A DNA stretch of 36,791 bases from Magnetococcales bacterium (GCA_015228925.1 JADGCQ010000030.1:1-36791), one strand, 5' to 3'. Shown: positions 1 to 8,644, counted from the stretch's first letter. The notes: generated from the letters alone by a model not told the origin. Program-made: numbers and translations.

Positions 1-42
1 CCTGGGGGCAATCCCCCAGACCCCTTTTTTCTTTTAATAATT
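1..42 (-). repeat. 42-nt dispersed hairpin repeat, copy 1
   Basis: This segment is a perfect reverse complement of 33183-33224. It contains a 7-bp G/C stem (CTGGGGG / CCCCCAG with an ATTG loop when read on the minus strand). Read in the direction of the adjacent minus-strand operon, it lies just after the last gene, exactly as copy 2 lies after the type I secretion operon. It may act as a transcription terminator or mRNA 3' end, or it may be a REP-like dispersed element. The window edge cuts the sequence directly after the stem, so a T-run cannot be checked here. A second weak inverted repeat (GATCATT 43-49 / AATGATC 68-74) lies between it and the stop codon. Confidence 0.75.
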
Positions 43-89
43 GATCATTTTCAAGCATGATGGGCGCAATGATCGGATCCCGGTACCGC

Positions 90-950
90 CTACTCAACCT
101 TGTTGATTGGGTGTGGGGGGCGAGTCGATCCCTGTTGACCGGCTCCAAGGGGTAATAACCGTTGAAACATCGGTTCGGCAAGCGTGGGGAGTGGGAAAGA
201 ATCCCCTGGGATGATCTGATTGGCGGAGGCATACTGGTAAGTTTTGAAGCCGATGATGTCGGCCAGGATGTACTGGGGAAAGGTCGTGACATAGGTATTA
301 TAGTCGCGCACGGCATCGTTGTATTGGCCACGCCGGACGATGATGCGATCCTCAATTTCTACAAGTTTGTCCATCAATTGCTGATACGTGGTGGATGCGC
401 GAATGTTGGGATACCGCTCTACGACGGCGAGAAGTTTGGCCATGGAAGGATCCATGCGCGGTTTCCCGGAACTTGTCGTGTCAGCGAAAGATTTTTTGGA
501 AATTTCTTCCGCTTGGGTCGCCTTGTTCTTGGGACGCCCCATCATGGCCGAACGAATATTGGCGACATGCCGAAATACTTCCTGCTCCAAGGCGGCTTGG
601 TTGAGAGTCAGGTTGATCAGGGTGGTAAAAAGATTGGATCGGCGTTGGAGTGAATTGACAATACGTCCGTTTGTGGCAAGAACCGTCTCCTCCATGGTGA
701 CCATCTTGTTAAATTTTTTGGAAACCATGAAACCAAAAAGGACGATGGCGCAAATCGAGACGATCCCAATCAGTTCCTTGCCTCGGATGGGACGGATTCG
801 GATGCGCTTGATTTCAAATTCTTCTCGGAAAAGATGACGTAGCCGCTCGCGGATGGCATGGAGACGCCCAGGATGGGAGGTCGTACCCGGTCCCATCTCG
901 TCTATAGGATCAAAAAGCGGATCAAAGGGGTCGTGATGCCGCTTGACCAC
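90..950 (-). CDS. LemA family membrane protein, MamQ-like
   Basis: This 286-residue protein has a charged N-terminus, one membrane segment at about residues 60-76 and a long helical LemA-type body. Family features visible are LQRRSNLF (101-108), LTLNQAALE (114-122), LAVVERYP (174-181), EIEDRI (198-203), QYNDAVRDYN (209-218) and the FPQYILADIIGF block (224-235). Ordinary LemA has an ERRADLIPNLV-like first motif. The version here, QRR-NLF followed by LTLN-AALE, resembles what I recall of MamQ, a magnetosome membrane protein needed for magnetosome formation in Magnetospirillum. That link is from memory and is an inference. The start is GTG, 3 nt after the thiE-like stop, so it is probably translated from the same mRNA as the upstream genes. 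It is the last gene of the minus-strand operon. It could equally be a general LemA protein with no magnetosome role. Confidence 0.8.
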   Translation of the reverse strand: MVKRHHDPFDPLFDPIDEMGPGTTSHPGRLHAIRERLRHLFREEFEIKRIRIRPIRGKELIGIVSICAIVLFGFMVSKKFNKMVTMEETVLATNGRIVNSLQRRSNLFTTLINLTLNQAALEQEVFRHVANIRSAMMGRPKNKATQAEEISKKSFADTTSSGKPRMDPSMAKLLAVVERYPNIRASTTYQQLMDKLVEIEDRIIVRRGQYNDAVRDYNTYVTTFPQYILADIIGFKTYQYASANQIIPGDSFPLPTLAEPMFQRLLPLGAGQQGSTRPPHPINKVE

Positions 951-953
951 GGA

Positions 954-1634
954 TCAAAGATCCCCTTGGATGCCACGGGCAAATTCACGCACACAATGGC
1001 CCCCCAGAAAGCGTCCCCCCGGTCCCCATAATCCGCTGATCATGGCCGCCGCACGGGCACCGCAAACGGCGATGTCGTAAAGATTTTCCGGTCCAATGCC
1101 CCCGATGGCGACCAACGGTTTCTGACTTTTGCGGACCGCCTCGGCTAAGTGATCCAGTCCACAGACCGGTTTGGTATCGGTCTTGGATTGCGTGGCGAAA
1201 ATGGGTCCAAAACCGATATAATCGGCTGAAGTTGCCAAGGAATCTTCGATCTCGGATAGGTTATGGGTCGAAAGTCCAAGAATGCGGTCCGTCCCCAGCA
1301 ATGCGCGACACTCCGTGACGGCGGTGTCATCCTGTCCGACATGAACCCCATCGGCATTGAGTTCCATGGCAAGATGCACATGGTCATTGATGATGATACG
1401 CGCCAGTTCCATCTCGTCGCGGATGGCGTGGAGCCACCGTGCAAAGAATGGTCTACACAGGTCTGCGGGATGTTTGCATCGCAGTTGTATGAACCGGATT
1501 CCGGCACTCTCCATATCGCGTACCAGACGAATCCGTTCACGATTGGGCCATGACGCCTCACTCAGGTTTTGCCCAAGCCATGTGGCATCCAAAATGGGGT
1601 AGATCCCCGAAGGAAAAGGGGGGAGACGGGTCAT
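954..1634 (-). CDS. thiE: Thiamine phosphate synthase (ThiE-like)
   Basis: This 226-residue TIM-barrel protein is predicted to join the thiazole phosphate and HMP pyrophosphate moieties to give thiamine phosphate in the cytosol. Family motifs are visible in order: YPILD (12-16), FIQLRCK (48-54), NDHVHLAMELNADGVHVGQD (83-102), ILGLSTHN (118-125), ADYIGFGPIFAT (137-148) followed by K151, and PLVAIGGI (173-180). The ATG start overlaps the stop of the PilZ gene by 4 nt (ATGA), which suggests translational coupling. No other thiamine gene is in the window. A TenI-like regulator or aminase is the main alternative, but the complete GPIFAT and NDHVHLA motifs favour ThiE. Confidence 0.85.
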   Translation of the reverse strand: MTRLPPFPSGIYPILDATWLGQNLSEASWPNRERIRLVRDMESAGIRFIQLRCKHPADLCRPFFARWLHAIRDEMELARIIINDHVHLAMELNADGVHVGQDDTAVTECRALLGTDRILGLSTHNLSEIEDSLATSADYIGFGPIFATQSKTDTKPVCGLDHLAEAVRKSQKPLVAIGGIGPENLYDIAVCGARAAAMISGLWGPGGRFLGGHCVREFARGIQGDL

Positions 1635-1999
1635 AGTGCGTCAAAAAATTCTTTGTCGATGGTTTCGGCATTTCCCAGGTTCAGGGAAACAAGCCGCCGC
1701 AGATGGGAAAAACTTTCCAAATCGATATCCTGGAACTGAATGGCCGCTCCACGGCTGGTGGAGGAATGAACAACCTTCCCCCGGATCATGAGGTGAATAT
1801 CTCCCAAGTGCAAATCGCCCGAGACGATGGCCCCCTCTGCCGGGAGTTTGTCGCCATGAAAAAGCATCCCCCGCAAGCTGATGTCATTGAACGCACCAGG
1901 GAAACGTTGATTTTCGGTGTTGATCAGAAGGATCTTGTGATTAAAGTTGACCCTGGAGAATACACGTCGTTCGCTGTTGTCTCGAATGGGATCGTTCAT
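1631..1999 (-). CDS. PilZ domain protein (probable c-di-GMP receptor)
   Basis: This is a small 122-residue single-domain protein. It carries the two PilZ signatures that contact cyclic-di-GMP: an RxxxR motif (R12-VFS-R16) and a D/NxSxxG motif (D39-I-S-L-R-G44). The remaining sequence is consistent with the six-stranded barrel of the family. It overlaps the upstream PfkB stop codon and the downstream ThiE start codon by 4 nt each, so it is locked into the operon. The output that it controls cannot be told from sequence. Free-standing PilZ proteins often act on motility or exopolysaccharide. Confidence 0.85.
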   Translation of the reverse strand: MNDPIRDNSERRVFSRVNFNHKILLINTENQRFPGAFNDISLRGMLFHGDKLPAEGAIVSGDLHLGDIHLMIRGKVVHSSTSRGAAIQFQDIDLESFSHLRRLVSLNLGNAETIDKEFFDAL

Positions 2000-2997
2000 G
2001 AAGCACTCCTGAAATTTTTCTTGATATCGATGGCTTGATTGCGTTGTAACCTTGCCCCATATTGGGTCACTAATTGCGCCGACGCTTGGATGGCAAGATG
2101 TCCCGATTGGGCAATGGAATGGTGATGGGTGATGCCGTAGAGAAATGCACCCGCGAACAGATCACCGGCACCGTTGGTATCGACGGCGTTGACTTTGATT
2201 CCGGGGATTTCCAACAGCGTCCCCCCCTCGTAAAGTATGGCCCCCCGTGGTCCCAGGGTCAGACAGAAAGAACGGGCAATCTCCTTGAGTTGTCGGATGG
2301 CCACTTCCAGAGAATCGGTCCCCGCATAACAAAGGGCTTCGTTTTCGTTGCAGAACAAAAGATCGATACCGTCCGCGAGGATGGCATCCATGCCGGAACG
2401 AAAAAACTGGATCATGGAGACGTCGGAGAAGGTCAACGCGGTTCGGACGCCATGGGTTTTGGCCCATGTTTTGGCGGTTATGGCGGCGTTGAGGGTTGTT
2501 GGGGAAGAGACCAGGTAGCCCTCGATATAGAGGTATTCGGCTTGCGCCAAATGGGGTTCCGATAGGTTTTCCGCCGCAAAGGTTTCCGAGACCCCCAGAT
2601 GGGTACACATGGTCCGTTCGGCATCGGGGGTGATCATGACGAGGCAACGTCCGGTTGTCCCCTGTTGGGTATCGCACGGGAGAATCGCATGATCGACGCC
2701 ATTGTCCCGCATGTCGGCGGTGAAAAAATGGCCCAACGCATCGTCGGCGACTTTGCAGGAGTGGAAACATTTCCCTCCCAATTGCGCCAGACCAATCATG
2801 GTGTTAGAAGCGGAGCCGCCGGATGAACGGTGGATGATGCGCGTGTTCAGTTGTTGGGCGAGGAGGTTTTGCCGTGCCTGGTCCACCAGGGTCATCGATC
2901 CCTTTTGCAGACCCACTGCATCTAAAAAGGGTTCATCGACATGGCATTCAATATCGACCAGGGCGTGTCCAATACCGTAGACGTTATAGGTTTTCAA
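1996..2997 (-). CDS. PfkB-family carbohydrate/nucleoside kinase (adenosine kinase-like)
   Basis: This 333-residue protein is a PfkB/ribokinase-fold kinase that would transfer phosphate from ATP to a sugar or nucleoside. The glycine-rich SSGGSASNTMIGLAQLGG block (about 58-75) and the C-terminal DTNGAGDLFAGAFLYG block (about 268-283), with the catalytic Asp of GAGD, are intact. The overall length and the N-terminal VYGIGHALVDIE stretch are like the bacterial adenosine-kinase-like branch. The substrate is not determinable from sequence. The start is a TTG (2995-2997), supported by a GGAGG ribosome-binding site 8 nt upstream (3006-3010). The stop overlaps the PilZ start (ATGA). It is 40 nt downstream of the CysQ-type gene. 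Confidence 0.88.
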   Translation of the reverse strand: MKTYNVYGIGHALVDIECHVDEPFLDAVGLQKGSMTLVDQARQNLLAQQLNTRIIHRSSGGSASNTMIGLAQLGGKCFHSCKVADDALGHFFTADMRDNGVDHAILPCDTQQGTTGRCLVMITPDAERTMCTHLGVSETFAAENLSEPHLAQAEYLYIEGYLVSSPTTLNAAITAKTWAKTHGVRTALTFSDVSMIQFFRSGMDAILADGIDLLFCNENEALCYAGTDSLEVAIRQLKEIARSFCLTLGPRGAILYEGGTLLEIPGIKVNAVDTNGAGDLFAGAFLYGITHHHSIAQSGHLAIQASAQLVTQYGARLQRNQAIDIKKNFRSAS

Positions 2998-3037
2998 TGG
3001 TAAGACCTCCAGCCAGTTGGAGAGGGAATGGGTTGCA

Positions 3038-3859
3038 TTACCGGCGGTCCTGATTTAAGGAAACGTTGGCCAAGCGTTTCAGAAGGGGAGGATGCAATTG
3101 ACCGTTGGTGGCCAATACGGAACGCAACTTTGCAGAGGGTTGATTGAAGGTGATACGGTTGCCATCTTTATCGGTTACTTGGCCATGGGCTTCGCGTACC
3201 AGAAGTTCGCCGGCGGCGATATCCCATTCATTTTTCGGGGTCAGGGTGAAGGTGAGATCGCCCTTGCCTGAAGCGAGGGTTGCCAGTTTATAGGCGATGG
3301 AACCGAGGGGGATCATGGCGAACTCGTTTTTGAAAGGTTCCCAATCGCCGCGTTTGGTTTCCGAGTTGCTGGCGAGGCAGACCGCCCCGGCAAGCTGGGT
3401 TGTGCGGGAAGTTTGGATGTGATGGCCATTTTTACGGCTACCCTGACCGGCCACGGCAGTGAACAATTCGTCCAAGGGGGGGTTGAACACGCAGGCAGCA
3501 ATGGTTTGTCCCGCTTCGGTCAGGGCAATGGATACGGCAAATTCGGGTATCCCCCGGATGAATTCCTTGGTGCCATCCAGGGGATCGACAATCCAGACGC
3601 GCTGTTTTTCCAGGCGGTCTTTTGGGTCGATGGATTCTTCGGAGAGCCAACCATAGTCGGGGAATGCCGTCATCAGGATCCGTTGAATGGTTTCATTGGC
3701 TTCAAGGTCGGCTTGGGTCAGGGGATTATCTTGGCCTTTATGGGAGATGCCAGCACTTTGGGATATGTTGGAGCCAGAGCGGAAATAGTGCATGATATGG
3801 GTACCGGCGTCGCGTGCCGCCTGGATCATGAGAGGAAGGTGTCTGTCCGTGTGGTCCAT
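3038..3859 (-). CDS. cysQ: 3'(2'),5'-bisphosphate nucleotidase (CysQ, inositol monophosphatase family)
   Basis: This 273-residue protein is a metal-dependent phosphatase of the inositol monophosphatase family. Metal-site motifs are present: WLSEES (71-76), VDPLDGTKEFIRG (91-103) and WDIAAGELLVREAHG (about 212-226). The KEF-I-RG extension after DPLDGT and the NPLTQAD block (45-51) are typical of CysQ, which removes the 3'-phosphate from PAP formed in sulfate assimilation. It is followed 40 nt later by the PfkB gene. The 98-nt gap on its 5' side is the largest inside the minus-strand cluster and could hold a promoter, but I see no convincing -35/-10 pair. Confidence 0.88.
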   Translation of the reverse strand: MDHTDRHLPLMIQAARDAGTHIMHYFRSGSNISQSAGISHKGQDNPLTQADLEANETIQRILMTAFPDYGWLSEESIDPKDRLEKQRVWIVDPLDGTKEFIRGIPEFAVSIALTEAGQTIAACVFNPPLDELFTAVAGQGSRKNGHHIQTSRTTQLAGAVCLASNSETKRGDWEPFKNEFAMIPLGSIAYKLATLASGKGDLTFTLTPKNEWDIAAGELLVREAHGQVTDKDGNRITFNQPSAKLRSVLATNGQLHPPLLKRLANVSLNQDRR

Positions 3860-3957
3860 CGATTTTTTCTCAACAATGGGGCAAATGGGGATATTGGGTT
3901 CGATACCCTGGCCATGTCACGCAAGAGAATTGAGTGTACTTTTTTAAATTAGATTTG

Positions 3958-5400
3958 TCACCTTGAACCTGACGAAAAGCGGCGTTGCCAGGAAATCAGA
4001 TCGTGTGCCACCTGTGCGATGGTATCGGTCCAGGCGTTGGGTTGGGTTTGTCGGTAGAGGGTGGCGGTGGGATACCAGGGTGCTTCGGTCCCTTCTGCAA
4101 GCCAGCGCCATTCGGAGGCGTAGGGGATGAGGATCCATACTGGTTTTCCCATGGCACCGGCAAGATGGGCTGCGGCTGTCTCCATGCTGATGATCAGGTC
4201 CAACTGAGCCATGATCGCCGCCGTTGCCGCAAAATCGATCAGGTGCTTCTGGGTATTGAGAATCGGCAGGTGGTCCAGTTCATGGGGAGGAAGGTCTTTT
4301 TGCAGCGATAGGAATTGGATATCGGGGATGGCGAGCAGGGGGGCGAAGGCGGATGCCGTCAGTTGACTGCGGGATTTGCCACGCCAGATCAGTCCGACAC
4401 GGGGGTGGTCGGAGGGGGGAACTGCGTGTAGGAGTGGCGTCTCCTGGGGTGGAAATAGATAGGGAACTTCCCGTGGGATGGTCTCCACACGGGTTGCAAA
4501 TCGGTAGGGCAGAGAAAGCATGGGACAGCAGCAATCCGCTTCGGGTTGTGGAGATTCCGGTGTTGCAACGTGTTCAACTGCGGGGATGGTGGCGAAAAGA
4601 CGCTGTAAAAGCGGGTCGCATAAAACCAGGACTCTTCCTCCGCGTTGCAGAACCAGGGGGGCGTAGCGGATCATTTGGATGGCATCTCCAAACCCCTGTT
4701 CTTGGATCAGAAGTATTTTTTTTCCCTGCAACGGTTCGCCCTGCCACAGGGGGAAGGGAAAGGATTGATTGACATTTCGATAATGTTGTGCGTGCCATCG
4801 CCATTCGTTTTCAATCCACCCCTGTTCATAATCGCCCACCATCAACAGGGCGCGGCTTAAGTTATAGTGGATGTCGGCATTTTCGGGGGCCAGGGCCAAT
4901 CCGGCGCGATAACTGGCGATCCCTTCCCGGGGAGATTTCAAGGCAACCAGGCACACCCCCATGTCGCCATGTACGGAGGCATTGTTGGGGTCAAGGGCAA
5001 GGGCTTTTTGAAACAGGGGGTGAGCGAGATGCGGTTGCCTCATGTGGATAAACAGTCGCGCCAGGTTGGCCAGGGTTTCTGGCTGATGGCCATGGAGGCG
5101 GAGACTGTGTTCATAATCGGAACGACTATCTTCAAGGCGGCCAAGGTGGTATAAAATGACTGCCCTATGGTTGTGGAAATCCCATGAATCGGGAGCAAGT
5201 TGGCAAGCGCGATTGAGATGCTCCAGGGCTAGGGGGCATTGACCTGTGTGATGGTATGCGATCCCCGAAAGACACCAAGCATCTGCATGGGTTGGGTCTT
5301 GTTCCAAAACCCTGGCGGCGATGGCGATGGTTTTGTTGGGTTGATGGGCCTGAAGGTGATCGAATCCCTTTTTTAAGGCCAGGGCATGTTGAATATTCAT
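3958..5400 (-). CDS. TPR protein with C-terminal glycosyltransferase-like domain
   Basis: The first half of this 480-residue protein is a run of tetratricopeptide repeats (for example the blocks with HADAWCLSGIAYHHTGQ, PETLANLARLFIHM and NASVHGDMGVCL). The second half matches the widespread glycosyltransferase-9/41-like domain often fused to TPRs: KILLIQEQGFGDAIQMIRYAP, then VGLIWRGKS, then LDLIISMETAAAHLAGAMGKPVWILIP and WRWLAEGTEAPWYP. It probably transfers a sugar to a protein or surface glycan, but the target is unknown. An open frame extends 79 codons further upstream. I chose the ATG at 5398-5400 because the TPR region begins there and the upstream stretch overlaps the divergent DciA-like gene. 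Confidence 0.82.
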   Translation of the reverse strand: MNIQHALALKKGFDHLQAHQPNKTIAIAARVLEQDPTHADAWCLSGIAYHHTGQCPLALEHLNRACQLAPDSWDFHNHRAVILYHLGRLEDSRSDYEHSLRLHGHQPETLANLARLFIHMRQPHLAHPLFQKALALDPNNASVHGDMGVCLVALKSPREGIASYRAGLALAPENADIHYNLSRALLMVGDYEQGWIENEWRWHAQHYRNVNQSFPFPLWQGEPLQGKKILLIQEQGFGDAIQMIRYAPLVLQRGGRVLVLCDPLLQRLFATIPAVEHVATPESPQPEADCCCPMLSLPYRFATRVETIPREVPYLFPPQETPLLHAVPPSDHPRVGLIWRGKSRSQLTASAFAPLLAIPDIQFLSLQKDLPPHELDHLPILNTQKHLIDFAATAAIMAQLDLIISMETAAAHLAGAMGKPVWILIPYASEWRWLAEGTEAPWYPTATLYRQTQPNAWTDTIAQVAHDLISWQRRFSSGSR

Positions 5401-5454
5401 CCTGTCAGGGTAACGGATTCTTTGTGGTTTTGGCAAGCGGGAGCAGAGTATCCC

Positions 5455-5967
5455 ATGATGGACGATTGCGACGCAAAGCCTGAAAGGGATACGCACCGCA
5501 GGGGTGGATTTATCCCGGTGGGTGAGGTGGTTTCCAAACTGGCGGCCCCCTACATGGACCGACCCCAAGGGCGGGCAAGATTTTTGACCCTCATCTGGTC
5601 TCAGGTGGTTGGAGAGCGGGTGGCGCAACATTCGCAACCCTACCGCTTGGTGAATGGACTTTTAACCGTTCGCGTGGATTCTTCACCGTGGGTTTCGGAG
5701 TTGGTCCACATGGTGCCGCGAATTCTTGCGGACATCCAGCGGGCAATCCCAGGAGGCGGAGTCCGTGATTTGCGCTTTGTCCAGGGATCTTTGAATAAGC
5801 ATGTCGATCACTCCGAAGTGGATGCCAACACTGGGAAATTACCGCCGCCGTTGCCTGAGGAGACGGCTGAGGCGGCCCGTATGGTCGCCGCAGTTTCCGA
5901 TCCCCAGTTGCGGGAGGTGCTGTGCAAACTTTCGCAAACGGTGTTGATCCGCCGCCGGTGTGGATGA
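5455..5967 (+). CDS. DUF721 / DciA-like protein (replicative helicase loader family)
   Basis: This protein has about 170 residues. The central part (roughly 40-110) fits the DUF721/DciA domain: a helical entry with FLTLIWSQVVGERVAQHSQP, then LVNGLLTVRVDSSPWVSELV and a VRDLRFVQGS strand. DciA proteins help load the replicative helicase DnaB in bacteria that lack DnaC or DnaI. The C-terminal tail is low in order and ends in a short helical stretch. The frame stays open upstream to 5386, but I prefer the ATG at 5455, just before the conserved region. The gene is divergent from the TPR gene, and the two share a control region of about 50 nt. Confidence 0.75.
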   Translation: MMDDCDAKPERDTHRRGGFIPVGEVVSKLAAPYMDRPQGRARFLTLIWSQVVGERVAQHSQPYRLVNGLLTVRVDSSPWVSELVHMVPRILADIQRAIPGGGVRDLRFVQGSLNKHVDHSEVDANTGKLPPPLPEETAEAARMVAAVSDPQLREVLCKLSQTVLIRRRCG

Positions 5968-6070
5968 CGATGCTTTGGGGAAGATGTGCATGGTTCATTG
6001 GAAAAAGATGTGAATGATGGTATAAGCTGTCCTTTTGACTTCTCTATAAGGCCAGCAAAGATGGGTGCCA

Positions 6071-6757
6071 ATGAGTATGCCGATGGGTGTGCCGATGGGT
6101 GTGACGGATAAGACAGGAACGGTCGTGATGGTCCATGGCCTTTGGTTAGACGGTACAGAACTCAAGCCGTTGGCCAAACGACTGGAAAAATTGGGCTATG
6201 ATATCCTGTTCTACCGATATCCTACCGTCCGGGCAGGATTGGTGGATAATGCCAATGGCCTGTGGCATTTTCTGGAAGAACGCTTCGGAAAAGAGATGGA
6301 ACGGGCCGTGGCTCTCCCCCCAATCCATCTGGTCTGCCACAGCCTGGGTGGTCTGGTGGCCTTGCATATGCTCCATCTGCATCCCAAGGCACTCATCGGA
6401 CGGATGGTGGCCATGTCTACCCCCTTCCGTGGCTGTCTGGCCGCTAGGCGTTTGAGTCGTTGGCCTCTTGGCAGTGCCCTCTTGGGGGGAAGTATGGAGC
6501 AGGGGCTTTATTCTGGCGGGCCAAGGTCCGTTCCAAAAGGTCGGCAAATTGGCGTTATCGCCGGGAAACTTCCTTTGGGATTGAGCCATTTTGTATTCGG
6601 TTTGCAGGGGCCAAACGATGGGACGGTGCAGGTTGCCGAAACCTATCTGGAAGGGGCCTCCCATACAACTTTGGACCATGTTCATTTGGGCTTGGTCCTC
6701 TCGCGCAGAGCGGCGCAATTGACACATCAATTTCTGGCCACAGGAAAGTTCCACTAG
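6071..6757 (+). CDS. Alpha/beta hydrolase (lipase / PGAP1-like)
   Basis: This 228-residue protein has a lipase-type alpha/beta hydrolase fold. VVMVHGLWLDG near the N-terminus forms the oxyanion-hole strand. The nucleophile elbow is CHSLGG with Ser91, the acid is probably Asp183 in GPNDGTV, and the base is His203 or His205 in LDHVHLGLV. It probably hydrolyses an ester or acyl bond; the substrate is unknown. There is no clear signal peptide. Several in-frame starts crowd the 5' end (GTG 6065, ATG 6071, 6077, 6083, 6095) because of a short duplicated gccgatgggtgt unit, so the exact start is uncertain. Confidence 0.85.
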   Translation: MSMPMGVPMGVTDKTGTVVMVHGLWLDGTELKPLAKRLEKLGYDILFYRYPTVRAGLVDNANGLWHFLEERFGKEMERAVALPPIHLVCHSLGGLVALHMLHLHPKALIGRMVAMSTPFRGCLAARRLSRWPLGSALLGGSMEQGLYSGGPRSVPKGRQIGVIAGKLPLGLSHFVFGLQGPNDGTVQVAETYLEGASHTTLDHVHLGLVLSRRAAQLTHQFLATGKFH

Positions 6758-6802
6758 ATAAAATGGAAACGGGGCCGGTTTTGTAACCTGGAGGTATTCC
6801 CT

Positions 6803-7342
6803 TTGGAACACAAAAAAAAAGAACGGCTGGGCAGAGTCCTGGTCTTGACTGGAAACGGTAAAGGCAAATCCAGCAGTGCCATCGGCATGGCGTTTCGAGC
6901 GGCTGGCTGGGGTATGAAGGTGTGTGTCATCCAGTTCATCAAAGGGGCTTGGCCCACGGGTGAAGAAAAAGCGGCAAAAATGTTTGACAACCTGGAATGG
7001 CACGCCCTGGGTGACGGATTCACATGGAAAACCGAAGATCCCGAAGGGGATCGCCTTAAAAGTCGAGAAATCTGGGAATTTTGTCGGCAAAAGGCGTTGT
7101 CCGGTGCATTTGACCTGGTGGTCTTTGACGAAATTAACATGGCCTTGGGGTTTGGATGGTTGACGGATGAAGAGGTGGTTCATTTTATTCGGGAAGAGCG
7201 GCCAAAGTCCCTGCATCTGGTCATGACAGGGCGCAATGCCCCACAGGCCATCATGAATGCCGCCGATACGGTGACGGAAATGGTTGAGGTGAAACATGCA
7301 TTCAATGAAGGAATCAAAGCCTGTAAAGGTGTTGAATTTTAG
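6803..7342 (+). CDS. cobO: Corrinoid (cob(I)yrinic acid a,c-diamide) adenosyltransferase, CobO/BtuR family
   Basis: This 179-residue protein transfers the adenosyl group of ATP to the cobalt of corrinoids, a step in vitamin B12 coenzyme synthesis or salvage. The P-loop is GNGKGKSS, followed by AIGMAFRAAGWG and VCVIQFIKG. The FDLVVFDEINMALGFGWL block and LVMTGRNAP near the C-terminus complete the family pattern. The start is a TTG at 6803, chosen because a strong GGAGG at 6790-6794 lies 8 nt before it and the sequence after it matches the usual N-terminus. It is 45 nt after the hydrolase gene, with which it may be co-transcribed. No other B12 gene is in the window. Confidence 0.92.
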   Translation: MEHKKKERLGRVLVLTGNGKGKSSSAIGMAFRAAGWGMKVCVIQFIKGAWPTGEEKAAKMFDNLEWHALGDGFTWKTEDPEGDRLKSREIWEFCRQKALSGAFDLVVFDEINMALGFGWLTDEEVVHFIREERPKSLHLVMTGRNAPQAIMNAADTVTEMVEVKHAFNEGIKACKGVEF

Positions 7343-7426
7343 ACGGATGACTTCCTAACGGTCTGCCGATGGTCGTGGCAGATTGCCCGGTTGTTTTATC
7401 GATGTTGCTTGGAGAATGGCGCAATC

Positions 7427-8137
7427 ATGGATCATCAGGGTGTGGCAACGCATAGAATTCTTATTGTTGATGATGTCCAGGATTTTCGTGACCTGACTTT
7501 TGAGGTTTTGTCCCGCGCTGGATTTCAGTGTGTCATGGCGGACAATGCCGAACAGGCCCGTTTGATGATCGAAGAGCAAAGACCGGAGATCATCCTGTTG
7601 GATTGGGTGATGCCGGGGGTATCGGGGGTTGAGTTGCTGCGCTATTTGAAAGCCAAGGTGACCTACGCCCACATACCGATCATCATGGTGACCTCACGCG
7701 ATAGTGAGGAGGATCGGTTGCGTGTATTGGAATGGGGTGCCGATGATTATATCGTCAAACCATTCAAACCACCGGTGTTGATCGCGCGCATCAAGGCACT
7801 GCTGAGTCAAAGCCAGTCGGGATCGGAGGGGACGGTTCGGATCGCGGATCTGGTGCTGGATTTGAAGGAAGAGACGGTGTTTGTGGGAGATCCTGCCGTG
7901 TGCGTCGATATTGGACGCATCGCCTTCAGGATCCTTGCATTCTTTATGATGCACCCCGACGTGATTCATGGACGAGAGGCCGTTTTGCGGCAGGTGTGGG
8001 GTGGGGACGATTCCGTTGGGGGACGGACGGTCGATGTCTACGTGCGCCACCTCCGCCGGGCTTTGGAACCCTGGGGCCATCATCAGCGCATCGAGACGAT
8101 CCGAGGTTCCGGGTATCGTTTTTCCGGCAAGCAATGA
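7427..8137 (+). CDS. OmpR/PhoB-type response regulator (orphan)
   Basis: This 236-residue protein has an N-terminal receiver domain and a C-terminal winged-helix DNA-binding domain. The receiver has the acidic pair in ILIVDDVQD, the phospho-acceptor Asp59 in ILLDWVMPG, a Thr/Ser switch in IIMVTSRDS and Lys111 in YIVKPF. The C-terminal half has the OmpR-type recognition region VGGRTVDVYVRHLRRAL and ends in IETIRGSGYRF. The ATG at 7427 is preceded by GGAGAA at 7411-7416. No histidine kinase gene lies next to it, so its partner and targets are unknown. Confidence 0.9.
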   Translation: MDHQGVATHRILIVDDVQDFRDLTFEVLSRAGFQCVMADNAEQARLMIEEQRPEIILLDWVMPGVSGVELLRYLKAKVTYAHIPIIMVTSRDSEEDRLRVLEWGADDYIVKPFKPPVLIARIKALLSQSQSGSEGTVRIADLVLDLKEETVFVGDPAVCVDIGRIAFRILAFFMMHPDVIHGREAVLRQVWGGDDSVGGRTVDVYVRHLRRALEPWGHHQRIETIRGSGYRFSGKQ

Positions 8138-8151
8138 AACTGCCGATGCGG

Positions 8152-8442
8152 CTACTGCGGCGGTTGACCGTGTTGGATCTTCTGACGTTTCCAAAACATG
8201 ATTTTTCCGCAGTGTGTGCATTTTTTGACTGTCGCCAAATAGTAGACCAACCCCAGGGTGGCGAACAGGGGGAAGACGATGCGCAGTGCGGCGATCATGG
8301 GGCCGGTGCGGACATCCTCGCGGATGATGTCCGCATGGTTGCTGGATAGACCCAGGAAGATGATGGACATGATGGTGAGTCCTCCGACGAGGATCAGCAC
8401 GGTTCTTTTAACCAATGGCTTTGTTTGATGGCTTTGGTCCAT
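8152..8442 (-). CDS. Small membrane protein with C-terminal CxxC motif, unknown function
   Basis: The predicted product is 96 residues with two hydrophobic segments (about 12-31 and 48-68) and a short basic tail carrying CTHCGKIMFW (about 73-82). The single CxxC could bind a metal or be redox active, possibly as half of a zinc ribbon. I do not recognise a family. It is convergent with the response regulator gene, with only 14 nt between the stops. The ribosome-binding site is weak (AGAAAG). The coherent hydrophobic pattern supports a real gene, but this is not certain. Confidence 0.55.
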   Translation of the reverse strand: MDQSHQTKPLVKRTVLILVGGLTIMSIIFLGLSSNHADIIREDVRTGPMIAALRIVFPLFATLGLVYYLATVKKCTHCGKIMFWKRQKIQHGQPPQ

Positions 8443-8644
8443 ATATTTGCTTTCTGCGTGAGAGAAATCCAGGGCAAAGCACCGCTCGAAACTCCATTCT
8501 GAGGCACAGACTGGCTGAGGCGCAAGGGAAAATTTTTATGTAAGAGGAATGATTTATGAGAATATTTTTTTTGTGACCCTATCAATAGAACTATGCCGGA
8601 TATCGTCCGTGGCGTTGCATCCAACGCGAACGATTTGACCATTT

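Noticed and set aside
162-653. Plus-strand ORF of 163 codons opposite the LemA-like gene
   Set aside because: It is antisense to a gene with clear family motifs, and its translation resembles no protein and has no ribosome-binding site.
6146-7297. 383-codon minus-strand ORF opposite the hydrolase and cobO genes
   Set aside because: It spans two well-recognised plus-strand genes and has no domain; it is an antisense shadow.
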